A DNA stretch of 55,466 bases, taken from Actinomycetes bacterium. Lineage in GTDB: Bacteria; Actinomycetota; Acidimicrobiia; Acidimicrobiales; RAAP-2. The translations under genes were made by a program, and so were the position numbers. This document shows positions 1 to 8,640 of this stretch, one piece after another. Every line of letters begins with the position of its first letter. Positions within the stretch are counted from its first letter, which is position 1. The notes under the pieces were generated by a model. That model searched no databases. It saw nothing but the letters and a program-made list of their open reading frames with translations, and was not told the origin of the DNA. The stretch lies in the NCBI GenBank assembly GCA_021818025.1, contig JAKAFH010000003.1:1-55466 (forward strand), read 5' to 3'.

Positions 1-2437
1 CGCGCACCTCGGCTTCGCCGGTGACGACCTCTTCGAAGACGGGCGAGAGCAAGCCGAGCATCGCCGCCTCGATCTCTTCGATCAACTTGTAGATGATCTC
101 GTAGGTGCGCACTTCGACGCCCTCGGACTCGGCCAACTCGCGGCTGCGACGGTCCGGACGAACGTTAAAGCCGATGATCGTGGCGTTGGACGCCTTGGCG
201 AGCTGGACGTCGTTCTCCGTAATGCCACCGACACCGCGGTGCACGAGGACCAGCTTGACGTCGTCGCGCTCGAGCTTGCGTAGCGACTCCGTGCAAGCTT
301 CGAGTGAGCCTTGCACGTCGGCCTTCAACACGAGGTTGAGGGTTGCCGTCTCGCCACGCTGGATCTGCTCGAAGAGGTCCTCGAGTCGTGCGCCGCTGGC
401 GGCCGCCACGGGCTGGTGGCCCACGAGGCGCACGCGCTGGGCGCGCGCTTCGGCGAGCGAGCGGGCGTGACCGAGGTCGTCGGCAACGCGCATCTCATCA
501 CCGGCGAGCGGCGGCTCGCTGAAGCCGAGCACCTGGACTGGCGTCGAGGGACTGGCCGACTTCACCTGCTGGCCACGGTCGTTGATCAGTGCCTTTACCT
601 TGCCGTACGCGGCACCGGCGACCACGGGGTCCCCGACCGCGAGCAGGCCCTTTTGGACCATAACGGTGGCGACCGGACCGCGGCCGACCTCCAGGTTGGC
701 CTCGAGCACGGTGCCCACCGCGCGACCGGTCGGTCGGGCGACGAGCTCGCTCATCTCGGCGACCAGGAGCACCTGCTCGAGCAACTCGTCGATGCCAACG
801 TTCTGCAGCGCCGAGATCTCCACGCAGATGGTGTCGCCGCCCCACTTTTCGGGCACGAGACCGTACTCGCTGATCTGCTGGAGGACTCGATCGGGGTTGG
901 CGTCAGCCTTGTCGATCTTGTTCACGGCGACGATCAGGGTCACGTCGGCGGCCTTGGCGTGGTTGATGGCCTCGACGGTCTGGGGCATGACCCCGTCATC
1001 GGCCGCGACCACGAGGATCACGATGTCGGTGACCCGAGCGCCGCGCGCGCGCATCGCCGTGAAGGCCTCGTGGCCCGGCGTGTCGAGGAACGTGATCGAG
1101 CGCCCACGCCAGGACACGGTGTAGGCGCCGATGTGCTGGGTGATCCCGCCCGCCTCGCCGGCGACGACATTGGTCTTGCGGATCTGGTCGAGCAATTTGG
1201 TCTTGCCGTGGTCGACGTGTCCCATGACGGTCACGACCGGCGGACGCGGCGTCGCGGGGATCTCGTCGTCGAGGTCGTCCTCGTCGAAGAACTTCGCGAG
1301 CAGCGCGGCCTCCTGCTGCTCACCCGGGTCGACCAGGCGAACCGAGGCGCCCACTTCGGCGGCGTACAGCTCGATCATGTCGTCGCTCAGGCCCTGGACC
1401 GCGGTGACGATCTCACCCTGGAGGAAGAGGAACCTGATGATGTCAGCGGCGCTGCGGTTGAGCTTGGGACCGACGTCCTTGGCCGTCGAACCGCGCTCGA
1501 TGATGACCTCGCCGTCGGGCACCGGGGCACTGCTTGGCTGCCACGTGGTCATCTGGGTCGGCTCGAGCTCTTCGACGTTGCGACGACGCCGGCGCGTGGC
1601 CTTGCGCTGCGAACCGCGCGGGCCCCCGCCGCCTCGTGCGGGCGGGCGTCCGGGCGCGCCGGACGGACCCGCACCGGGACCCGTGCGCGGGCCGGCGAAT
1701 CCAGTGCCACCGGGACGGGGCGCGCCCGTGCGCGGTGGGCCGCCGGGTCGCGACGTCGGTCGCGCACCCGGACTGCCGGGACGGCCCGGCGCGCTGCTGA
1801 TGGGGCGCCGCGCGCCGGGCGGCGGCGGGATGGGACGACCCGAGGGACTGAGCGGACGGCCCGGTGGCGGCGGGATGGGACGACCCGTCATCGACAACGG
1901 TGGCCGCTTGGGCTGGGGTGACTCGGTGCCGTCACCGCCCGCCGGGCGCTGGGTCGGTCGAATGGTCGTCGGACCGTCGGGTGAGACCGTTCGCGTCGGC
2001 GCGGGCTTGGGCGGCGTCGCACGGCTGCGCACGACCTTGGGCGCCTCGGGCGCCTCACTCGGCGCGACGGGTGCCGCGGACTCGGCGGGCGCGGCGGACT
2101 CGGCGCTCACGACCACTCGTTCGGCGGGCGCCACTGGCGGCGCGGCCAGGACGGCGGGGCTCGGCGCCGGGGTGGCGGGCGCCGGGGCGGCCTCGCTCAC
2201 GGGGCTCGACTTCGCGGTGTGGGCCGCCTTAGCGACCTTGGGCTCGTCGGGTTGCACCTGGCGTCGCAGGCCGTCGGCGTCCGCGCGTCGACGGATGCGG
2301 TCGGCCTGGGCGTCCTCGATGGACGCCGACGGGCTTGAGGCACCGATGCCTAGTTTCTGAGCGAGCGCGAGCAACTCCTTGCTCGTCATCCCGAGTTCCT
2401 TCGAGAGCTCGTGTACCCGGATCTTCTTCAGCGCCAA
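1..2437 (-). CDS. infB: Translation initiation factor IF-2 (3' end cut by window edge)
   Basis: IF-2 is the GTPase that brings fMet-tRNA to the 30S subunit. About 812 codons are visible; the last stretch of domain IV lies outside the window. The N-terminus reads [15 protein letters not shown], the usual IF2_N motif, which fixes a TTG start at 2437 with AAGGGA just upstream; the nearby ATG is followed directly by a stop. Residues of roughly 60-290 form a Gly/Pro/Arg-rich, probably disordered linker. The GTPase domain has GHVDHGKT near residue 405, DTPGHEAF and NKIDKAD. Downstream are the beta-barrel and the domain III/IV region ([15 protein letters not shown] at the edge). It is the last visible gene of the rimP-nusA-ylxR-infB operon. 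Confidence 0.96.
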   Translation of the reverse strand, partial: MALKKIRVHELSKELGMTSKELLALAQKLGIGASSPSASIEDAQADRIRRRADADGLRRQVQPDEPKVAKAAHTAKSSPVSEAAPAPATPAPSPAVLAAPPVAPAERVVVSAESAAPAESAAPVAPSEAPEAPKVVRSRATPPKPAPTRTVSPDGPTTIRPTQRPAGGDGTESPQPKRPPLSMTGRPIPPPPGRPLSPSGRPIPPPPGARRPISSAPGRPGSPGARPTSRPGGPPRTGAPRPGGTGFAGPRTGPGAGPSGAPGRPPARGGGGPRGSQRKATRRRRRNVEELEPTQMTTWQPSSAPVPDGEVIIERGSTAKDVGPKLNRSAADIIRFLFLQGEIVTAVQGLSDDMIELYAAEVGASVRLVDPGEQQEAALLAKFFDEDDLDDEIPATPRPPVVTVMGHVDHGKTKLLDQIRKTNVVAGEAGGITQHIGAYTVSWRGRSITFLDTPGHEAFTAMRARGARVTDIVILVVAADDGVMPQTVEAINHAKAADVTLIVAVNKIDKADANPDRVLQQISEYGLVPEKWGGDTICVEISALQNVGIDELLEQVLLVAEMSELVARPTGRAVGTVLEANLEVGRGPVATVMVQKGLLAVGDPVVAGAAYGKVKALINDRGQQVKSASPSTPVQVLGFSEPPLAGDEMRVADDLGHARSLAEARAQRVRLVGHQPVAAASGARLEDLFEQIQRGETATLNLVLKADVQGSLEACTESLRKLERDDVKLVLVHRGVGGITENDVQLAKASNATIIGFNVRPDRRSRELAESEGVEVRTYEIIYKLIEEIEAAMLGLLSPVFEEVVTGEAEVR

Positions 2438-2502
2438 AACGTTCCCTTACATCGGAGTGTGGGCGACGCGCGCACACACAGTCACATATTCTTTCACAAC
2501 CA

Positions 2503-2760
2503 TCACGGGCGCGAGCCCGCCCCCGCAGTGACGAGTGCGACCAGGTCGTCCACGTCGGCGGCGGACACCGGCGCCCGTAGCGCTCGCGCTACCGCACCCC
2601 ACCGCAGACGCGACCCGCAATCCCGGTCACGACACCACCAAACGCCCCGGCCGACGCCTCGACCGAGGTACCACGTCCCACCCTCGCCGCGACCGGCCCG
2701 GTACAACTCGACGTCCGGGCGCCGGGCGCGGCAGACCACGCACGTGCGATAGGGCGCTAT
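2503..2760 (-). CDS. ylxR: YlxR-family (DUF448) RNA-binding protein, non-canonical start
   Basis: YlxR is a small nucleic-acid-binding protein encoded between nusA and infB in most Gram-positive bacteria. The family signature RTCVVCRARRP is present at the start, followed by GRGVWWCRDRDC and a C-terminal helix. The conserved first Cys lies upstream of the only canonical in-frame start (GTG at 2739). No ATG, GTG or TTG occurs between that GTG and the upstream in-frame stop. The likeliest start is an ATA at 2760-2758 that overlaps the nusA stop as ATAG, with GGAGG 7 bases upstream, giving 85 residues. The GTG start would cut off half of the CxxC motif. Identity is clear; the start is inferred. 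Confidence 0.8.
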   Translation of the reverse strand: MAPYRTCVVCRARRPDVELYRAGRGEGGTWYLGRGVGRGVWWCRDRDCGSRLRWGAVARALRAPVSAADVDDLVALVTAGAGSRP

Positions 2761-3860
2761 GCCTCGCCCTCCTGCACCGGGAGCGCGTCCGCGCCACTCG
2801 CGGCGTGCTCCTCGCTAACGGTGACGACGTGGACGACCTCGTCGACGACGACGTCGTCCTCGGTCCAGACCTCGTCGACGACCTCTTCCTCGACGCCCTC
2901 ACTCTCGGAGCGGATGTCGATGCGCCACCCCGTCAGGCGCGCCGCCAGCCGCGCGTTCTGGCCCTCCTTGCCGATGGCCAGCGAGAGCTGCTGGTCGTGC
3001 ACGATCACCGTCGCCACGCCCTCTTGCTCGTCGAGGCGAACCTCGCGGACCCTGGCGGGCGCCAGCGCGGCCTGGATGAACTCCACCGGGTCATCGCTGT
3101 AGGGCACGACGTCGATGCGCTCGGCGCGCAGCTCGGTGGTGATGTTGCGCACGCGCGAGCCCCGGGCCCCCACGCACGCGCCGACCGGGTCGACCATGGC
3201 GTCGTTCGAGGCCACCGCGATCTTGCTGCGGTGGCCGGGTTCGCGAGCGATGGCCTTGATCTCGACGATGCCGTTGGCGATCTCGGGGACCTCGATCTCG
3301 AAGAGCTTCGCGACGAGGGCCGGGTGCGTGCGGCTCACCACGATCTGGGGACCCTTGTTCGTCTTGCGCACTTCGACGATGTAGACCTTGATGCGCGAGC
3401 CGTGCTCGTAGTGCTCGTGGGCGGCCTGCTCGGCCTGGGGTAGCAGCGCTTCGACGCGCCCGAGGTCGAGCAGCGTGTAGCGGTTGTCGTTCTGCTGGAC
3501 CGTGCCCGAGACGATGTCGCCCTCGCGGTTGGCGAACTCCTCGTACATCTGGCGGCGCTGGATGTCGCGGATGAGCTGCATCAGCACCTGCTTGGCCGTC
3601 TGGGCGGCGATGCGCCCGAAGTCCTCGGGCGTAGCGTCCCACTCGCGCGTGACGTTGCCCTCGATGTCGAGCTCGAGGCCCCAGACCTTGATCTCGCCGG
3701 TCTCGGGATTGATCTCGACCTCCGCGTCCTCGGCGGAGTCGGGCCGGCGCTTGTAGGCGGCGAGCAGCGCGTTCGCCAGGGCGATCAGCAGCTCGCCCTC
3801 GTCGATGTTCTGATCGCGCGCGATCTGGCCAAGCGCCTCAAGGAATTCGAAGTTCGCCAT
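2757..3860 (-). CDS. nusA: Transcription termination/antitermination factor NusA
   Basis: NusA binds RNA polymerase and modulates pausing, intrinsic termination and antitermination. The 367-residue product has the N-terminal RNAP-binding domain (about 1-105), an S1 domain from about 113 (GDIVSGTVQQNDNRYTLLDL), and two KH domains with VGARGSRVRNI and IGKEGQNARLAARLTGWRI. It ends in a short acidic tail. Like other actinobacterial NusA it lacks the C-terminal acidic repeats of enterobacteria. The ATG at 3860 shares its A with the rimP TGA (TGATG); a GTG one codon upstream is possible. A terminator in the operon leader suggests NusA could feed back on its own expression. Confidence 0.96.
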   Translation of the reverse strand: MANFEFLEALGQIARDQNIDEGELLIALANALLAAYKRRPDSAEDAEVEINPETGEIKVWGLELDIEGNVTREWDATPEDFGRIAAQTAKQVLMQLIRDIQRRQMYEEFANREGDIVSGTVQQNDNRYTLLDLGRVEALLPQAEQAAHEHYEHGSRIKVYIVEVRKTNKGPQIVVSRTHPALVAKLFEIEVPEIANGIVEIKAIAREPGHRSKIAVASNDAMVDPVGACVGARGSRVRNITTELRAERIDVVPYSDDPVEFIQAALAPARVREVRLDEQEGVATVIVHDQQLSLAIGKEGQNARLAARLTGWRIDIRSESEGVEEEVVDEVWTEDDVVVDEVVHVVTVSEEHAASGADALPVQEGEA

Positions 3861-4351
3861 CACTTGCCTTTCTTACTCGCCGTCGAGGCCTTGGGCTTCT
3901 TCGCGGACGACGTCTCAGAGCCCCAGTGGAACACGGTCCGTGCGCGTTCGACGGCGTCGAGTTTGACGGTGAGCTCGCCGTGCTGCGCGTCGAGAATCGT
4001 CACCGTGGTGGCGTCGCTGCGCAGAATCGCGCCTTCAAGTCGGCGCGCGGGCTCGTTGTCACGGTGCTCGCGCAGCGTCACGACCTCACCGACGGCGCTC
4101 GCGAAGTGTTCGGGGGTGCGCAGGCGGCGTTCGAGGCCGGGGCTGGAGACGTCGAGCGTGTAGTGGCCCTCGATCGGGTCGTGCTCGTCCAGCCACGCCG
4201 AGATGGCCCGGCTCGCACTGGCGAGGGTGTCGACGTCCACGCCGCCGTCGCGGCTCACCACCACGTTGAGCGCCCCGGCGACGAGTTCGAGGTCGTAGAG
4301 GCTGAGCCCCAGCGGGCTAAGGAGTGATCGCACGGGTGTCTCCAGATCCAT
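3860..4351 (-). CDS. rimP: Ribosome maturation factor RimP
   Basis: RimP assists assembly of the 30S subunit. The 163-residue product has the N-terminal alpha/beta domain (PVRSLLSPLGLSLYDLELV), the conserved DVSSPGLERRLRTPEHF segment and the C-terminal SH3-like domain (LEGAILRSDATTVTI). It ends in a Lys-rich tail. ATG at 4351 is preferred because GAGGAG lies 6 bases upstream; the ATG at 4357 directly abuts that ribosome binding site. It is the first gene of the rimP-nusA-ylxR-infB unit and is coupled to nusA by a one-base overlap. Confidence 0.95.
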   Translation of the reverse strand: MDLETPVRSLLSPLGLSLYDLELVAGALNVVVSRDGGVDVDTLASASRAISAWLDEHDPIEGHYTLDVSSPGLERRLRTPEHFASAVGEVVTLREHRDNEPARRLEGAILRSDATTVTILDAQHGELTVKLDAVERARTVFHWGSETSSAKKPKASTASKKGK

Positions 4352-4381
4352 GGCCATCTCCTCTCTACGCCGCCAGCCAGG

Positions 4382-4415
4382 ACAAAGAAAAAGCGCGGGC
4401 CCGAGGCCCGCGCTT
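4382..4415 (-). terminator. Intrinsic terminator in the rimP-nusA-infB leader (possible attenuator)
   Basis: A perfect 10-bp stem (4391-4400 pairing with 4406-4415) with a 5-base loop is followed on the minus strand by a T-rich run TTTTTCTTTG. It lies downstream of a promoter and upstream of the rimP start, so it sits inside the 5' leader of the operon. It could also stop read-through from proS. The preceding leader contains GTCC/GGAC and AGTCC/GGACT complements that could form alternative hairpins. Confidence 0.8.
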
Positions 4416-4444
4416 AAACGAGTCCAAACGTCCTTGGCGGACTG

Positions 4445-4481
4445 TCGATCCATTGTAGCAGTTGCGCCCGCCGGACGACAA
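4445..4481 (-). promoter_or_regulatory. Sigma-70-type promoter for the rimP-nusA-infB operon
   Basis: On the minus strand TTGTCG (4481-4476) and TACAAT (4457-4452) are separated by 18 bases, a near-consensus housekeeping promoter. The predicted start of transcription near 4445 gives a leader of about 95 bases that includes the terminator hairpin. The preceding gene, proS, ends at 4673, leaving a separate promoter region of about 200 bases. Confidence 0.7.
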
Positions 4482-4672
4482 CGTTCCCGGCACCAGTCAC
4501 ACGGGCCCCGACCGCGCATTTTGGCTGATCGACGGGTATCGCGCCGGCGGTGCCCGCCAACGGCCCGGTCGTCGCGCCCTCGGGAGACTCGGTGGCGCCG
4601 ATTCGACACGGGTTCGATCCCGGCGGTTCCCACGTCACTCGGCGACGGCGCGACTCGCGCGCCGCCCGCCGG

Positions 4673-6082
4673 TCAGTACGCCTTGGCGACGATGGCCACG
4701 AGGTCGGCTTCGTCGGGGTTGTCGGGCGTCGTGCCGTCGGCGCGCTGGATGCAGCGTACCGAAACGGCCAGGTCGTTCAGCCGCGCCTCCCCCTCGTCGC
4801 CGATGCGGTCCCACGCGATCCGCGCGAAGCCAGTCTGGGCGGCCTCGATGGCCTGCTCGACCGTCTCGACATCCGTGGTGGCCGCGTCACGCCTGATCCG
4901 AGCGTTCTCGAGCAGCGCTCGCTGGAGGTCGTCGAGCAACTCGGTCGCCCGGGCCGCCAGCTGGTCGATCGAGACGACGAGCTTGGAGCCGTCGTCGCGG
5001 CGCACGACGGTGACCACGCCATTGGCGAGGTCGCGCGGACCGACCTCGACGCGCAGCGGCACGCCCTTGATCTCCCAGTCGGTGACCCGCCGGCCGAAGG
5101 ATCCCCGCCCGCGGTCTACCGACGTCGCCACGCCGGCCGCTCGAAGGGCGGCCTCGATCGAGGCACAGGCCTCGAGCACCTCGGGCTCGTCACGCACCGC
5201 CACGACCACCGCCTGGATCGGGGCCATTCGGGGTGGCACCACGAGGCCCCGGTCGTCGCCGTGGGCCATGATGAGCCCGCCCACCAGACGGGTCGAGGCG
5301 CCCCAGGAGGTCGTGTAGCACAGCTCGGACTGGCCGGCCTCGTTCTGGTAGACGATGTTAAAGGCCCGGGCGAAGTTCTGGCCCAGCTCGTGGCTCGTGG
5401 TCATCTGTAGGGCCTTGCCGTCGCGCATCATCCCCTCACAGGTCAGGGAGTTGATCGCACCGGCGAAGCGCTCGCTGGGTGGCTTGATGCCGACGTAGGC
5501 GGGCACGGCCATCACATTGACCAGCAGGTCGTGGTACACCTCAAGGTGGATGCGCATCGCGTAGGCCGCGGCGTCCTCGTAGGAGACGTGCGCGGTGTGA
5601 CCCTCTTGCCAGAGGAACTCCGAGGAGCGCAGGAAGAGGCGGGGCCGCAGCTCCCAGCGCACCACGTTCGCCCACTGGTTGAGTAGTAGCGGCAGGTCCC
5701 GGTGACTCTGGATCCACTTGGCCATGAACTCGCCGATCACGGTCTCCGAGGTCGGTCGCACGACGACCGGCTCGCTCAGCTCCTCGCCCCCCGCGTAGGT
5801 CACGACCGCCAGCTCCGGGCTAAAGCCCTCGACGTGCTCGGCCTCGCGAGCGAAGTACTCCTGGGGGATGAAGAGGGGGAAGTAGGCGTTCTGGGCTCCG
5901 GCACGCTTGATCCGAGCGTCCATCTCCGCCTGGATCCGCTCCCAGAGGGCGTAGCCGTAGGGCCGGATCACCATGGTGCCGCGAACCGGACCGTTGTCGG
6001 CCATCTCGGCCTTGGCGACGACGTCCTGGTACCACCGGGGGAAGTCTTCGGTCTGCGAGGTCAGGGCATTAGGCGACGCCAC
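4673..6082 (-). CDS. proS: Prolyl-tRNA synthetase, archaeal/eukaryotic-like (ProS type 3)
   Basis: This enzyme charges tRNA-Pro with proline. The 469-residue class II synthetase has RPTSE, the motif 2 region VVRWELRPRLFLRSSEFLWQ split across NQWANVVRWE and RPRLFL, HELGQNFARAF, and a C-terminal anticodon-binding domain. It ends in AKAY; a terminal Tyr is typical of the eukaryote/archaea-like form. It lacks the large editing insertion of the E. coli type. The start is GTG at 6082 with AAGGAG four bases upstream. It follows ispG in the array. The matching tRNA-Pro(TGG) is at 42483. Confidence 0.95.
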   Translation of the reverse strand: MASPNALTSQTEDFPRWYQDVVAKAEMADNGPVRGTMVIRPYGYALWERIQAEMDARIKRAGAQNAYFPLFIPQEYFAREAEHVEGFSPELAVVTYAGGEELSEPVVVRPTSETVIGEFMAKWIQSHRDLPLLLNQWANVVRWELRPRLFLRSSEFLWQEGHTAHVSYEDAAAYAMRIHLEVYHDLLVNVMAVPAYVGIKPPSERFAGAINSLTCEGMMRDGKALQMTTSHELGQNFARAFNIVYQNEAGQSELCYTTSWGASTRLVGGLIMAHGDDRGLVVPPRMAPIQAVVVAVRDEPEVLEACASIEAALRAAGVATSVDRGRGSFGRRVTDWEIKGVPLRVEVGPRDLANGVVTVVRRDDGSKLVVSIDQLAARATELLDDLQRALLENARIRRDAATTDVETVEQAIEAAQTGFARIAWDRIGDEGEARLNDLAVSVRCIQRADGTTPDNPDEADLVAIVAKAY

Positions 6083-6125
6083 GGTTCTCCTTCACTTGAG
6101 TGGCGAAAGCCTAGCCAAGGCGCGG

Positions 6126-7352
6126 CTAGTGGGCGCGACGACGGATCCGCTCGATCCGCTCGGTCGCGTGGTTGGCATCGAGGCCTCGATCGCCGAGCAG
6201 GAGCGCCCGGTCCGCCTCGGCCTCGGCCTCGGCCGACGCGTCGCGCGCGGCCAGGCGCGCGGCCAGGCCCTCGACGGCGATCTTCTTCGCCTCGTCGACG
6301 AGGGCTTCGACCATGTCCGCCTCGGGCACGACTCGAATGATCTGGCCCTGGATGAAGAGGTGGCCGCGGTGCTTGCCCGCCGCGATGCCGAGATCGGCGT
6401 GGCGGGCCTCGCCAGGACCGTTGACGACACAGCCCATCACCGCCACCTGGATCGGGATGTCGAGGGCGTTGAGCGCATCTTGGGCCTCGTTGGCGACACG
6501 GATCACGTCCACCTCGGCGCGACCGCAGCTCGGGCACGCGATGAGGTCCAGTCCCTTGCGCTCGCGCAGCCCGAGCGACTCCAGGAGCTGGCGCCCAGCG
6601 CGCGCCTCTTCGACCGGGTCGGCCGTCAGCGAGTAGCGAAGCGTGTCGCCGATGCCCTCGGCGAGCAGCGTGGCGATGCCGGCGGTGCCCTTGATCAGCC
6701 CGCCCGGCAGCGGCCCCGCCTCGGTGACGCCCAGGTGCAGCGGGTGGTCGAAGGTCTCTGACGCCAGTCGGTAGGCGGCGATCATGGTCGCCACCGAGGA
6801 CGCCTTGACCGAGATCTTCACGTCCGAGAAGCCCACTTCCTCGAAGTAGGCGAGCTCGATGCGCGCCGACTCGACCAGCGCCTCGGGCGTCGCGCCCCCG
6901 AAGCGCTCGTAGATGTCGGGGTGCAGGCTGCCGGCGTTCACCCCGATGCGGATGGGCACGCCGCGGTCGCGCGCTTCGCTGGCCACGAGCTTGATCTCCT
7001 CGGGCTTGCGTAGGTTGCCCGGATTGAGCCGGAGGCCGTGGACCCCGGCTTCGAGCGCGGCGAGGGCCATCTCGACGTGAAAGTGGATGTCGGCGACGAT
7101 CGGCACCGGGGAGCGGGGAACGATCTGCACGAGGCCCTCGGCGGCGGCGAGCTCGTTGCAGGTGCAGCGCACGATGTCGGCACCGGCGGCGGCGAGCGCG
7201 TAGATCTGCTGGAGCGTGCCCTCGACGTCCGCGGTCTTGGTGGTGGTCATGGACTGGACCGAGATCGGGGCGTCGCCACCCACCTTCACCGACCCGATGG
7301 CGATCTGACGGGTGTGGCGCCGTGGCGAGAGCGAGGTTGCGGTTACGTCCAT
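6126..7352 (-). CDS. ispG: 4-hydroxy-3-methylbut-2-enyl-diphosphate synthase (IspG/GcpE)
   Basis: IspG is the iron-sulfur enzyme that converts MEcPP to HMBPP in the non-mevalonate isoprenoid pathway. The 408-residue protein opens with the TIM-barrel segment GGDAPISVQSMTTTKT and has DIHFH. The 4Fe-4S cysteines are in CPSCGR and MGCVVNGPGEA. A C-terminal extension rich in Ala/Glu/Arg (about 370-408) is longer than usual. It lies just downstream of dxr and the RseP-type protease, so two steps of the pathway are in one array. Confidence 0.96.
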   Translation of the reverse strand: MDVTATSLSPRRHTRQIAIGSVKVGGDAPISVQSMTTTKTADVEGTLQQIYALAAAGADIVRCTCNELAAAEGLVQIVPRSPVPIVADIHFHVEMALAALEAGVHGLRLNPGNLRKPEEIKLVASEARDRGVPIRIGVNAGSLHPDIYERFGGATPEALVESARIELAYFEEVGFSDVKISVKASSVATMIAAYRLASETFDHPLHLGVTEAGPLPGGLIKGTAGIATLLAEGIGDTLRYSLTADPVEEARAGRQLLESLGLRERKGLDLIACPSCGRAEVDVIRVANEAQDALNALDIPIQVAVMGCVVNGPGEARHADLGIAAGKHRGHLFIQGQIIRVVPEADMVEALVDEAKKIAVEGLAARLAARDASAEAEAEADRALLLGDRGLDANHATERIERIRRRAH

Positions 7353-7389
7353 GACACCATTCTGCCGTGCCGCGGGTTCACCGGTCCGA

Positions 7390-8640
7390 TCACTGGAAGG
7401 GATTGGCGATCGGGTGCACGATATCCAGGTAGAGCGTGGCCGCGAAGAGCGCGAGCAGGACGAGTGAGAACGCGTAGACGACCGGGAGCAACCGCTGCAC
7501 GTCAGCGTGATAGGCCCGACCCCTACGGCTGCGCAGCCGCTCGTAGGTCGCGATGAGCACGTAGCCGCCGTCCAGGGGCAGCATCGGCACCATGTTCAAG
7601 AGCCCGACGAAGATGTTCATGACCATCAGGATCTCGAGCAGCACGCCCACCCCCAGTGAGGTGCTCTGCACCGCGATGCGCACCACCCCCACGATCGACT
7701 GCGGTCGGTTGAGCTGGGCGGTCCGGTTCGTCGCCGCCACCGGATTGGTGACCTGATGGAAGAGACTCGAGAACTCCCCCGGCGAGAACACGTGGACGAT
7801 GCCCTTGGCCGCGAGGCCGACGATCGAGGTCACCTTGGCGACCGAGGCGGGTATCGCCCCCAGCAGCGACTGGTGCACGATGAGGTCCTGCAGCCCGATG
7901 CCGAGGTAGCCGACGGGCGTCGAGCCGGTGGCGACGCGCTGACCACCGACGCGCAGACGTCGCCCGTCTTCGGGCACGGCGTAGAGGGTTCGGCGCACGC
8001 CATGGCGCTCGACCACGATCCGCAGTCGCTCGCCCGTGTGGTCGTGAACCAGTTTCACGAGGCGGTTCGCGTCGGTGATCGAAACGCCGTCGATCGAGAG
8101 CACCTGGTCTCCGACGTGGAGCCCGGCCAACTGGGCGGGGTTGAGACGCTGGCCGTCGAAGTGGGTGAAGCTCGCGATGCCCACGTGGCTCGCCGAGGGC
8201 AGGCCCACGAAGGTGAGCGAGGCCCAAGCGAGCACCAGCGCCATCACGAGGTGCATCAACGAGCCGGCCGAGGCGAAGAGCACCTTGCGCGGATACGAGG
8301 CCGCCCGATACGTGCGCGACTCGAGCGCGGGGTCCACGGTGTCGCTCCAGGTCATGCCGGGCACCTTCACGTACCCGCCGAGCGGCAGGAGCCGCACGCC
8401 GTAGCGCGTCTCACCGACGGTGGTCGACCACACGACGGGGCCGAAGCCCACGAAGAAGTCGCTCACGAGCAGCCCCGCGCGCTTGGCGGTGATGAAGTGG
8501 CCGAACTCGTGACCCATCACCATCAGCAGGATCGCGAGGATCACGACCGGCAGCGCCCACCCGGCCCAGAAGTCCAAGAGCGCCGCGAGAACCACGACAC
8601 CCACCACGAAACGGGCGATCGCCCACCGCTGGGTCGTCAT
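7390..8640 (-). CDS. rseP: Site-2 intramembrane zinc metalloprotease, RseP/M50 family
   Basis: Membrane-embedded protease of the RIP family, which cleaves anti-sigma factors and other membrane substrates. The 416-residue product has the zinc motif HEFGH at residues 44-48 in the first membrane helix. A PDZ domain lies in the middle (LAGLHVGDQVLSIDGVSI) and the second active-site motif LPLDGGY is near residue 360. Four or so hydrophobic helices are visible. ATG at 8640 overlaps the dxr TGA as ATGA. In actinobacteria the equivalent gene (Rip1 in mycobacteria) sits in the same dxr-rip-ispG order. Substrates are not evident here. Confidence 0.93.
   Translation of the reverse strand: MTTQRWAIARFVVGVVVLAALLDFWAGWALPVVILAILLMVMGHEFGHFITAKRAGLLVSDFFVGFGPVVWSTTVGETRYGVRLLPLGGYVKVPGMTWSDTVDPALESRTYRAASYPRKVLFASAGSLMHLVMALVLAWASLTFVGLPSASHVGIASFTHFDGQRLNPAQLAGLHVGDQVLSIDGVSITDANRLVKLVHDHTGERLRIVVERHGVRRTLYAVPEDGRRLRVGGQRVATGSTPVGYLGIGLQDLIVHQSLLGAIPASVAKVTSIVGLAAKGIVHVFSPGEFSSLFHQVTNPVAATNRTAQLNRPQSIVGVVRIAVQSTSLGVGVLLEILMVMNIFVGLLNMVPMLPLDGGYVLIATYERLRSRRGRAYHADVQRLLPVVYAFSLVLLALFAATLYLDIVHPIANPFQ

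Noticed and set aside
311-1921. Long plus-strand open frame opposite infB.
   Set aside because: It is a GC-rich shadow of infB: low-complexity, no family resemblance, while the opposite strand is clear IF-2.
4530-4640. tRNA/tmRNA-like segment between proS and the rimP promoter: GGGTTCGATCCC T-loop-like motif and an upstream GGCTGATCGACGGG resembling a tmRNA 5' end.
   Set aside because: The T stem has a mismatch with a 7-base loop, no acceptor or anticodon stem pairs, and the spacing (about 105 bases) is too short for tmRNA.
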